Source of the DNA: Aliivibrio sifiae
GTDB lineage: Bacteria > Pseudomonadota > Gammaproteobacteria > Enterobacterales > Vibrionaceae
Direction of reading: 5' to 3'
DNA length: 64,000 nt
Assembly: GCF_002954715.1 (NCBI RefSeq)
Contig: NZ_MSCP01000002.1
Coordinates: 1,373,569-1,437,568, forward strand
Positions 20,269 through 27,999 of this stretch are shown here, piece after piece; within the stretch, counting starts at the first letter, position 1, and each line of letters starts with the position of its first letter. Under the pieces are notes generated by a model. That model had not been told where the DNA came from. It ran no database searches and saw only the letters and a program-made list of their open reading frames with translations. Position numbers and translations under genes: made by a program.

Positions 20269-22461
20269 TTAATTTGATTCGTTAAGGACGTAACAAAATG
20301 CGGTTGTTCGGCCATTTACTTCTTCTAAATAAACACCTTGAATTTCAGGAGCGAATCCTGGGAATTGGTTAATCCCTTCTTCTAACGCTAAGAAGTATTG
20401 AGTGACTTCTTGAGTCCATGCTTCACCAGGGATCACACATAGCACGCCAGGAGGATAAGGAAGAGCGCCTTCAGCGGCGATACGACCCGTTGCTTCTTTT
20501 AATTCAACGTATTCACAATCACCACGGAAATACTGAGTATTCGCTTGTTGAGGAACGACTTTCATCTCAGGGAAATAAGCTTCTCGGAACATACAACGTT
20601 GCAACTCTTTCACGTTTAGTTCTCGGTACATATTGTGCATTTCAAGGCACAATTGTTGAATCGTATATCCCCTATAACGCTCTTTATTGGCTTCATATAC
20701 GGTTGGCAATACCACTTGTAATGGTGCATCGTCTTTAACAAATTGTTCAAAACGATTAATTTGTGCCACTAGCTGGTGCATTTTTGCCATATCTTCTGCT
20801 GGTGTAAGTAAGAACAGAATTGAGTTCAAATCGCATTTTTCAGGGACAATACCATTTTCACGTAAGAAGTTAGCCAATAAGGTTGCAGGGATACCAAAAT
20901 CAGCATAACCACCATGTTCATTAATACCCGCTGTTGTTAGTAATAACTTACAAGGGTCAACAAAGTATTGTTCATTTCCATAACCTTCAAACTTATGCCA
21001 TGTATCTTCTGGATTAAATAAGAAGAATTTTTTCTCATTCGCAATAAGTTCGGTATCGTATTCTTGCCATAATTGACCGTCTACTTTTTCAGGAATAAAC
21101 GGAATAATGTATTCACAGCTGTTCAATAGCTCTTTACGAGTATCAATACCGATTTTCACACATTCATGCCACAACTTACGACCAGAGGCACCATCATGGA
21201 TCTTCGCATTCACATCTAATGCAGAGAACAACGCATAAAATGGACTGGTTGATGCGTGCATCATAAAGGCATTATTGAAACGTTTATGATTGCAGTAGCG
21301 AGCTTGTCCTTTTATATGGCTGTCTTTTTTATGAATTTGGGACGTTTGAGAGAAACCCGCCTGTTGTTTATGAACAGATTGAGTAACAAGTACCCCTGCA
21401 TCTTCTGGTTTCAAATCCAATAACAGCGGTGAACAGTCTTTCATCATAGGAATAAATTGCTCATACCCTACCCACGCAGAGTCGAACAAAATGTAATCAC
21501 ATAGATGACCAATTTTATCCATAACAAAACGAGCGTTATAAATAGTACCGTCGTATGTACCTAACTGAATAATCGCCATTCTGAATGGACGCTCAGCTTT
21601 TGCTCTCTCTGGATCTGTCTTTGCAATGAGATCGCGAATATAACTTTCATCAAAACAATGCTCATCAATACCACCAATAAAGCCATAAGGATTACGAGCG
21701 GTTTCTAAATAGACAGGAATTGCACCCGCTTGAAATAATGCACCGTGGTGATTTGATTTATGATTATTTCTATCAAATAACACTAAATCCCCGGGGGTTA
21801 AAATAGCGTTACAAGCCACCTTGTTCGATGCCGATGTTCCGTTAAGAACAAAATAGGTTTTATCTGCATTAAACACTTTTGCTGCATGTTTTTGTGCAGC
21901 ACACGCGTGTCCCTCGTGAATCAATAAATCACCTAACGCGACATCCGCATTACATAAATCACTTCGGAATAAGTTTTCACCAAAGAAATCATAAAACTGC
22001 TTACCTGCTGGATGTTTTTTAAAGAACTGACCACCTTGATGCCCCGGACAATCAAACGCCGCATTCCCTTGATCAACATATCGAGTAATCTTTTCAAAAA
22101 ATGGGGGCAGAACTTTTGATTCGTATTTATGCGCAGCTTCATTAATTTGGCGGCAGTAATACGAGATAGATTGTTGAGTTAAGTCAATCACACTGGTTAC
22201 TTTCGCATAATCACAAGAGCATAATTGGCGAGTACCATTGCCACAAATAACAAAGACTGGAATGCCATAACACGTTTCTTCAATTTGCTTATGTACGTTT
22301 CCCGACACATCCTCAATTGACAAAATAACGGCACTAACGTCTGTTAGCGCTACTGTATCAATAGGTCTTAATTCTCGATTAAACGTTTCAACCAACATAT
22401 CAGCGAGAGGCATGAAGTAATCGCCAAGATTATTACTTATCGCTATGCTTAAATTTTTCAT
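20269..22461 (-). CDS. speF: Inducible ornithine decarboxylase
   Basis: PLP enzyme converting ornithine to putrescine and CO2 during acid stress. The 730-residue length matches the biodegradative form (E. coli SpeF 732). The PLP lysine is in the SVHKQQAGFSQTSQIHKK region, and FDSAWVGYE precedes it; the N-terminal wing domain begins MKNLSIAIS. It is the first gene of the speF-potE operon. In enterobacteria a long leader with the SpeFL peptide controls the operon; I looked for an equivalent in the 400-base leader and did not find a convincing one. Lysine decarboxylase is excluded by the N-terminus and the overall likeness to SpeF. Confidence 0.93.
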   Translation of the reverse strand: MKNLSIAISNNLGDYFMPLADMLVETFNRELRPIDTVALTDVSAVILSIEDVSGNVHKQIEETCYGIPVFVICGNGTRQLCSCDYAKVTSVIDLTQQSISYYCRQINEAAHKYESKVLPPFFEKITRYVDQGNAAFDCPGHQGGQFFKKHPAGKQFYDFFGENLFRSDLCNADVALGDLLIHEGHACAAQKHAAKVFNADKTYFVLNGTSASNKVACNAILTPGDLVLFDRNNHKSNHHGALFQAGAIPVYLETARNPYGFIGGIDEHCFDESYIRDLIAKTDPERAKAERPFRMAIIQLGTYDGTIYNARFVMDKIGHLCDYILFDSAWVGYEQFIPMMKDCSPLLLDLKPEDAGVLVTQSVHKQQAGFSQTSQIHKKDSHIKGQARYCNHKRFNNAFMMHASTSPFYALFSALDVNAKIHDGASGRKLWHECVKIGIDTRKELLNSCEYIIPFIPEKVDGQLWQEYDTELIANEKKFFLFNPEDTWHKFEGYGNEQYFVDPCKLLLTTAGINEHGGYADFGIPATLLANFLRENGIVPEKCDLNSILFLLTPAEDMAKMHQLVAQINRFEQFVKDDAPLQVVLPTVYEANKERYRGYTIQQLCLEMHNMYRELNVKELQRCMFREAYFPEMKVVPQQANTQYFRGDCEYVELKEATGRIAAEGALPYPPGVLCVIPGEAWTQEVTQYFLALEEGINQFPGFAPEIQGVYLEEVNGRTTAFCYVLNESN

Positions 22462-22860
22462 AATTAATTTCTTCTGTTTGAATGACAGGAGGGAAATTAA
22501 AATATTTAAAACACTAAAAACAACATCAAGAGTAATTTGTTGATCTAATTCACATTAATCACATTAAGAAAAAAGACAATCATAAATATCCGATTGCATG
22601 ACTTTTATTATTAAATTAAAAGTGCTATTCACGCTCGCATATTAATAATGAACAACACTATTTATGTTATTAAAATTAACCAATTTTAACACGCAAGACA
22701 TTTATGCCATCCTGTAAATATACAGTTGCATATTTTTAACCTGTAATTTATATTCTAAAAAAGCCACATGGTGAATGGCTAAAGATTAATCATAAAAATT
22801 AGTTATATTTAAATATAACACTTTATTTAAAGTTAATTTAAATATTATAGGGATATGACT
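22462..22860. other. AT-rich intergenic leader between speF and a divergent orphan gene
   Basis: About 400 bases, strongly AT-rich, separating the divergent speF and the HTH/zinc-ribbon gene. Only very short frames (under 20 codons) occur on the speF strand and none resembles the SpeFL arrest peptide. The region probably holds both promoters. No structured RNA motif was recognised. Confidence 0.5.
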
Positions 22861-23322
22861 ATGTATAATATTAATACCCATTATAAATTTATTGCTGTCC
22901 GATTTTTACTTGAATTAAATACTGCATATCTTTCAAAGTTATTTGGAGTCCCAATATCAAAGATAAATAGAATGGAATCGAACACTTGCAACATACCAGC
23001 AGTCTACTCATATGCTCTTAACAACTTGATTTCAAATGAAGAAAATTCAGAAGGGATATATAAATCATTGGAAAATGATGATCTAGAAAGTTTTTGTCGG
23101 AAAATCGACAGAGCGTCAAAAATAAATAGACTAAGTTGTTCTAAATGTCATTCAAGAAAACTTCACGTTATGAAAATAAAGGAGGGCATATATTTCATTG
23201 AATGTATGAAATGTAAAAAAACAATGTATTCAAGTAAAGATTCAGCAGTAAGATATTATTCTTGGCAAAATAGAGGGGTTTATTTGTCTCATTATTTATA
23301 TACAAAAAAAGAAACATGTTAG
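22861..23322 (+). CDS. Orphan HTH/zinc-ribbon protein, possible regulator
   Basis: I do not recognise a named family. The 153-residue protein has a helix-turn-helix-like segment near residues 23-43 (TAYLSKLFGVPISKINRMES) and a C-terminal zinc-ribbon-like Cys pattern C-x2-C-x18-C-x2-C (CSKCHSRK ... ECMKCKK). HTH followed by a four-Cys zinc site is reminiscent of FlhC-like activators, but I could not establish homology. ATG at 22861 was chosen because GGGA lies seven bases upstream; an ATG at 22855 is too close. The gene is very AT-rich, divergent from speF, and followed by 500 bases without a gene; acquired DNA or a local regulator of speF are both possible. Confidence 0.6.
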   Translation: MYNINTHYKFIAVRFLLELNTAYLSKLFGVPISKINRMESNTCNIPAVYSYALNNLISNEENSEGIYKSLENDDLESFCRKIDRASKINRLSCSKCHSRKLHVMKIKEGIYFIECMKCKKTMYSSKDSAVRYYSWQNRGVYLSHYLYTKKETC

Positions 23323-23826
23323 AATTAAAAGTTAACATTAAATAAACTTACCACACAAATAGTTAACATTGTAATGTGTATTTACTTAGTCTAAATAAAA
23401 GTAACAGTTAAATATAAAAATTAAATTTCCATGTTTAATAAATTCTTTTAAGTAAAACTTATATTCACATGGTATTTCCACATTATAATTTAGCTGTTTT
23501 TATTTAATTGTTCAATTATCGCTCACAAAGTATACTCTCAATCCACTTTAACATTCATTTCATCAATCGTTATGCCCTTACACTTAAAGGAAGGTACTTA
23601 AAAGTGCCCTTTGCCTCAATAAAAAGACTCTCATCACAATTTAATTTCTTTTACACTATGTAATGAAAAGTAGATCAGCCTGAACATTACATTCAATTAT
23701 ATGAATTTATGTCATTTTCAGCCTATATTTAAGATCTCGAAAGTAAAAATTAAAGTCAGGAACTCATAAATCCAACATAGGATTTAGGGTAATCAATTAA
23801 ACCTTAACTAAAGGAAGTGTTAACTT
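23323..23826. other. Gene-free AT-rich stretch before the DUF5993/dsbB unit
   Basis: About 500 bases with no credible coding frame. One imperfect hairpin is centred near 23600 (AAAGGAAGGTACTT with AAGTGCCCTTT). A small RNA or long leader cannot be excluded, but nothing is recognised. Confidence 0.4.
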
Positions 23827-23982
23827 ATGATGAGTTTAATCTTCTTGCTTCTACTCGTTGCGATGCTCTGCACGTTTAGTGGCAAAAAAAGTACTAGCTA
23901 CGTTTTATTTACCGCCTCAGTCATTATTGGCTTATATTGGTTTCATCATCACGCGACAGACCCTCTGTCTATTTTACTGTAG
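23827..23982 (+). CDS. Small DUF5993-type membrane protein
   Basis: A 51-residue protein starting MMSLIFLLLLVAMLCTFS, with two hydrophobic helices separated by GKKSTSYVL and ending in WFHHHATDPLSILL. Small proteins of this layout (DUF5993) are known to precede DsbB-like genes. AAGGAAG at nine bases supports the start. Its stop lies eight bases before the dsbB-like ATG, so translation is very likely coupled. Probably an accessory subunit of the oxidoreductase; function unproven. Confidence 0.7.
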   Translation: MMSLIFLLLLVAMLCTFSGKKSTSYVLFTASVIIGLYWFHHHATDPLSILL

Positions 23983-23990
23983 GTGAACAT

Positions 23991-24539
23991 ATGAATAGTA
24001 AAAACGTAACTTTACTTAATATTTTGGGGCTACTCGGTATTACGTTTGTATTACTGATGGGCTCAGTGCTTCAAGTTGCTTGGAATGAACTGCCTTGCCC
24101 ACTTTGTCTTTTACAACGTGTTGGCTTTGTTATGGTGATGTTTGGTTTTATGCTAAACATTATTTATGGCACACAACAGCGTCATTATGGCGTGATATTA
24201 ATTGGCGCATTATTTGGTGCTGCAACTGCATTACGTCAAGTTTCTTTGCACGTAATTCCTGGCACTCCAGGCTTTGGCAGCCCAATCCTAGGTATGCACT
24301 ACTACACATGGGCTTTTGTCATCTTTATGATGGCTATTGTAGGAGTCGCTGTGCTGCTAATGCTTTGGAATAATGAATGGTCATCTGAAGTCTATCAAAT
24401 GGATCAATTTGGTCGATTTGCCTGCATATTAGCAATTATTGCGGTATTGGTTAATGTGCTTTCAACCTTTATTGAATGTGGCCCATATCAGTGTCCTGAC
24501 AACCCTGTAAGCTACTGGTTATTGGATATGTTTAGTTAA
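23991..24539 (+). CDS. DsbB-like disulfide bond formation protein
   Basis: A 182-residue inner-membrane protein of the DsbB/DsbI family, expected to pass electrons from a periplasmic thiol oxidase to quinone. The first Cys pair is CPLC at residues 36-39 right after helix 1. The loop that carries the second Cys pair in E. coli DsbB has here GTPGFGSPILGMHYYTW without cysteines; instead ECGPYQC follows a fifth helix at the C-terminus and would also face the periplasm. AGGTGA precedes the ATG at 23991; the frame is open further upstream but overlaps the DUF5993 gene. No DsbA-like gene is adjacent. Confidence 0.82.
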   Translation: MNSKNVTLLNILGLLGITFVLLMGSVLQVAWNELPCPLCLLQRVGFVMVMFGFMLNIIYGTQQRHYGVILIGALFGAATALRQVSLHVIPGTPGFGSPILGMHYYTWAFVIFMMAIVGVAVLLMLWNNEWSSEVYQMDQFGRFACILAIIAVLVNVLSTFIECGPYQCPDNPVSYWLLDMFS

Positions 24540-24559
24540 TACTAGTAGCTAGCAAGCAA

Positions 24560-24596
24560 TAAAAACGGCACTATTAATTAGTGCCGTTTTTATTTT
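24560..24596. terminator. Bidirectional terminator between dsbB-like and DJ-1 genes
   Basis: AAAAACGGCACTA pairs with TAGTGCCGTTTTT around a short loop. It serves both converging transcripts. Confidence 0.88.
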
Positions 24597-24615
24597 AACG
24601 AGTAATAAACTGTCA

Positions 24616-25197
24616 TTAAATATGGTCAAAATAAATATGCTGAGTTTGCCACTCTACTTTTTCAATATTGTCAGAAAGCACATATTTAGCTACTGTAAAC
24701 GCAAATTCAAAACTAACACCAAGCCCCTTACCACTAATAAAATGTCCATCTACAACAACTTTCTTATCTTGGAAAGTACCATCCGAAAACTTCTTCTCAA
24801 GTCCTCCGCCTGTTGTGTAATTTCGTCCATTCAATAAATTATTTGCCGCAAGTACCTTTGCACCAGAAGAGCACAATGCACAAATGTATTTTTCTTTCGT
24901 TATGTGGCGTTCAAGAAAAGCAATAACCATTGGGTTGGCAGATAAATTATCCGTACCTTTTGGGCCTCCTGGCATCATTACTGCGTCATACAGAACGTTT
25001 TGTTTATCTTTTAACGTATAATCGGCAGAAATTCGAGTTTCAAAATAGGTTTCTAATGCGGTCGTTTTCATACAAGATAAGACATCAACCTTAATATCTA
25101 AACGACGCATTATATCGATAAAAACAACCGCTTCGCCTTCTTCAAAACCATCAGCAAGTAAAACAGCAACGTGTTTCGTTATTTGATTATTTTCCAT
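24616..25197 (-). CDS. DJ-1/PfpI-family protein
   Basis: A 193-residue DJ-1/YajL-type protein with the flavodoxin-like fold. HVAVLLADGFEEGEAV carries the conserved acidic residue, and ICALCSSGAKVLA the nucleophile-elbow Cys (C-S-S-G). The family includes glyoxalase/deglycase-like and chaperone activities. The frame overlaps the upstream eda stop; GTG (25206), ATG (25203) and ATG (25197) are possible starts, and the last was chosen because GGTGATGAAG precedes it. It is the last gene of kbaY-kdgK-eda, so it may handle reactive carbonyl by-products of keto-sugar breakdown; that role is inference. Confidence 0.8.
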   Translation of the reverse strand: MENNQITKHVAVLLADGFEEGEAVVFIDIMRRLDIKVDVLSCMKTTALETYFETRISADYTLKDKQNVLYDAVMMPGGPKGTDNLSANPMVIAFLERHITKEKYICALCSSGAKVLAANNLLNGRNYTTGGGLEKKFSDGTFQDKKVVVDGHFISGKGLGVSFEFAFTVAKYVLSDNIEKVEWQTQHIYFDHI

Positions 25198-25837
25198 CTT
25201 CATCACCAGTAATTAATGAACAAGTTTCACGTACATTTTTAGCGATAACCTTCCAGTCATGATTTTTAATCGCATCCGTTGGAGCTATCCATGTTCCACC
25301 ACACGCAATAACCTGTGGTATTGCCAAATAACTTAATAAGTTTTTCAGGTTAACCCCACCTGTAGGCATTAATTGAATATTGCTATAAGGTCCAGTTAAT
25401 GATTTCAACATATTCAACCCACCAGATGCTTCTGCAGGAAAGAATTTTAATGCCGAGAGTCCCATCTCTAACGCTTGCTCAACTAAGCTTGGATTATTGA
25501 TTCCCGGAATAATCTTAATATTGTTATCTAAACAATATTGAACCGTCTTTGGATTAAAACCAGGGCTCACAACAAAATCGGCTCCTGCATCGACAGCGAG
25601 CTTGGCTTGCTCTTTTGTTAATACTGTTCCTGCACATAAAATAATATCTGGATATACTTGACGAATGCGACGAATCGATTCTTCTGCAGCTGCCGTTCTA
25701 AACGTAATTTCGGCAGCAGGTAATCCATTTTCTATAAGCACTTTTGCTAAAGGAACAGCGTCATCTGCATTTTCAATTTGAATAACAGGCATAACACGTA
25801 AGGCTTTTAATGTTTCGATCCAAAGATTATTTTTCAT
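25187..25837 (-). CDS. eda: KDPG aldolase, second copy, uronate operon
   Basis: Cleaves KDPG formed by the KdgK encoded upstream, yielding pyruvate and glyceraldehyde-3-phosphate. The 216-residue protein shares EITFR (Glu43), GTVLT, and the Schiff-base Lys131 in LKFFPAEASGG with the copy at 632-1246. It overlaps kdgK by 11 bases and the DJ-1 gene by a similar amount, showing tight coupling. In this context it completes the glucuronate branch: KduI, KduD, KdgK, Eda. Confidence 0.92.
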   Translation of the reverse strand: MKNNLWIETLKALRVMPVIQIENADDAVPLAKVLIENGLPAAEITFRTAAAEESIRRIRQVYPDIILCAGTVLTKEQAKLAVDAGADFVVSPGFNPKTVQYCLDNNIKIIPGINNPSLVEQALEMGLSALKFFPAEASGGLNMLKSLTGPYSNIQLMPTGGVNLKNLLSYLAIPQVIACGGTWIAPTDAIKNHDWKVIAKNVRETCSLITGDEDGK

Positions 25838-26789
25838 TTGTCTGTTCCATAGTTGTAATAAGTGTTTGCATGTTTTCTATTGGGATAATAGCGCCTTTAT
25901 GTTGAATGACTTTTGAGGCTAAACGATTTCCCCAAGTACAACTTTCAGCCATTGTTAAACCTTGGCTATACGCTGCGATATATGCAGCATTGAATGAATC
26001 ACCCGCTGCAGTGGTATCTACCAATTGATCCACAGGTTCCGCATCTACATAACCGGTTTCACCATGTTGACTTGACCACATCGCGCCTTTAGCACCAAGT
26101 TTCACCACAACGTTCCAGACGCCTAAAGCGTGCAATCGGTCTGCAATGTTTTGCGGTGGGGTATTTTCAATTCCAAGAAGTAACTCTTCATCGTCTCCAG
26201 TCACTAGAGCGATGTCACTCAATCGATATAAATTATCCAACCAAAATTTAGCGTCTATTCGATCTTTCCATAGCTTTGGACGGTAATTAGAATCAGTAAT
26301 TATCGTCGCACCATGTTTTTTTAATGTTGATAATGCATCCAATAATATTTCACGATCATGGATTGGCAGAATAGAAAGTGAGATACCGGATAAATACACA
26401 ATGTCTGCATCCATTACTTTTGCAATATTAGGGACAAACATAAGATGCTGACACATATATTTTGCTGCCGAATTATCACGCCAATAATAGAAACTGCGTT
26501 CTCCGCTATCGTCAATATTAATGCTATATAACCCCGGAAGTCGTTCCTTATCACGCAAAACTAGTGAACAATCTAGCCCTTCTTCTTCCCAAGCTTGAAG
26601 CATTAATAAACTGTATTCATCTTGGCCTAATGCTGTAATGTAATAAGGCGAAACATGAGAAAGTAAGCGTGATAAATATACTGCGCTATTTAGCGTATCC
26701 CCACCAAACTGTTGGGTTTGAGTTGAAAACGCTTTGCCACTAAGTTCAATCATACATTCGCCAATAATGGCTATTTTTGTTTTTTTCAT
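25827..26789 (-). CDS. kdgK: 2-keto-3-deoxygluconate kinase
   Basis: PfkB-family kinase of 320 residues that phosphorylates KDG to KDPG with ATP. Visible motifs are IGECMIELSG at the start, FGGDTLNSAVYLSRL (sugar-binding GG) and DTTAAGDSFNAAY with the catalytic Asp near the C-terminus, the AAGD form seen in KdgK. The ATG at 26789 has TAGGT upstream and was preferred to a further upstream codon. It is the second gene of the kbaY operon and takes KDG from the KduI-KduD steps encoded 14 kb away. Confidence 0.92.
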   Translation of the reverse strand: MKKTKIAIIGECMIELSGKAFSTQTQQFGGDTLNSAVYLSRLLSHVSPYYITALGQDEYSLLMLQAWEEEGLDCSLVLRDKERLPGLYSINIDDSGERSFYYWRDNSAAKYMCQHLMFVPNIAKVMDADIVYLSGISLSILPIHDREILLDALSTLKKHGATIITDSNYRPKLWKDRIDAKFWLDNLYRLSDIALVTGDDEELLLGIENTPPQNIADRLHALGVWNVVVKLGAKGAMWSSQHGETGYVDAEPVDQLVDTTAAGDSFNAAYIAAYSQGLTMAESCTWGNRLASKVIQHKGAIIPIENMQTLITTMEQTNEK

Positions 26790-26890
26790 AACGTAACCTA
26801 AAAAAACCACATTGATTCAATTAGAGGGTTTATTAAATCAAGGTGGCAAAACCAATAAGGTTAAAATAAAAGCAAAACTAAAATCCTAAG

Positions 26891-27757
<867 letters not shown>

Positions 27758-27765
27758 TTAAATTC

Positions 27766-27916
27766 TTCGTTTTCTTTCGCTATTATAGTATTCGAAAGAA
27801 AACATAAATAAGATGAGCAAGATCACAGAACAAACAATCAACGAAAGCAAATGAAAGCAAATAACTAAGAATCAATGAGGTTAAACTGACGAAATTAACT
27901 TTCGAACACTTTCATT
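27766..27916. promoter_or_regulatory. AgaR-like operator cluster at the kbaY promoter
   Basis: TTCGTTTTCTTTCG (27766-27779), TTCGAAAGAAAAC (27791-27803), CGAAAGCAAATGAAAGCAAA (27842-27861) and TTAACTTTCGAACACTTTCATTG (around 27894-27916, given in part) repeat the CTTTCG-x-TTTCG pattern bound by AgaR in E. coli. They lie in the upstream region of kbaY. The binding protein is inferred to be the DeoR regulator at 48195. Confidence 0.6.
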
Positions 27917-27940
27917 GTTTGTTTTTTATTATTACGCATA

Positions 27941-27975
27941 AAAAATCCCAAACAGCAGCAATGCTATTTGGGCTT
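27941..27975 (-). terminator. Terminator after the torA-like gene
   Basis: On the minus strand GGGC-type stem GCCCAAATAGCA pairs with TGCTGTTTGGGA with one mismatch and is followed by TTTTTTATG. Confidence 0.7.
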
Positions 27976-27999
27976 AAATAAAACAGGAACTCACTTACA

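Noticed and set aside
22462..22860. Possible SpeFL-like leader peptide for speF
   Set aside because: Short minus-strand frames in the leader (for example a 19-codon frame starting near 22700) lack the His/Arg/Phe-rich pattern of the enterobacterial peptide and have no clear ribosome site.
23580..23625. Candidate small RNA or attenuator hairpin
   Set aside because: The stem is interrupted and no promoter-terminator pair could be defined; only mentioned as part of the gene-free stretch.
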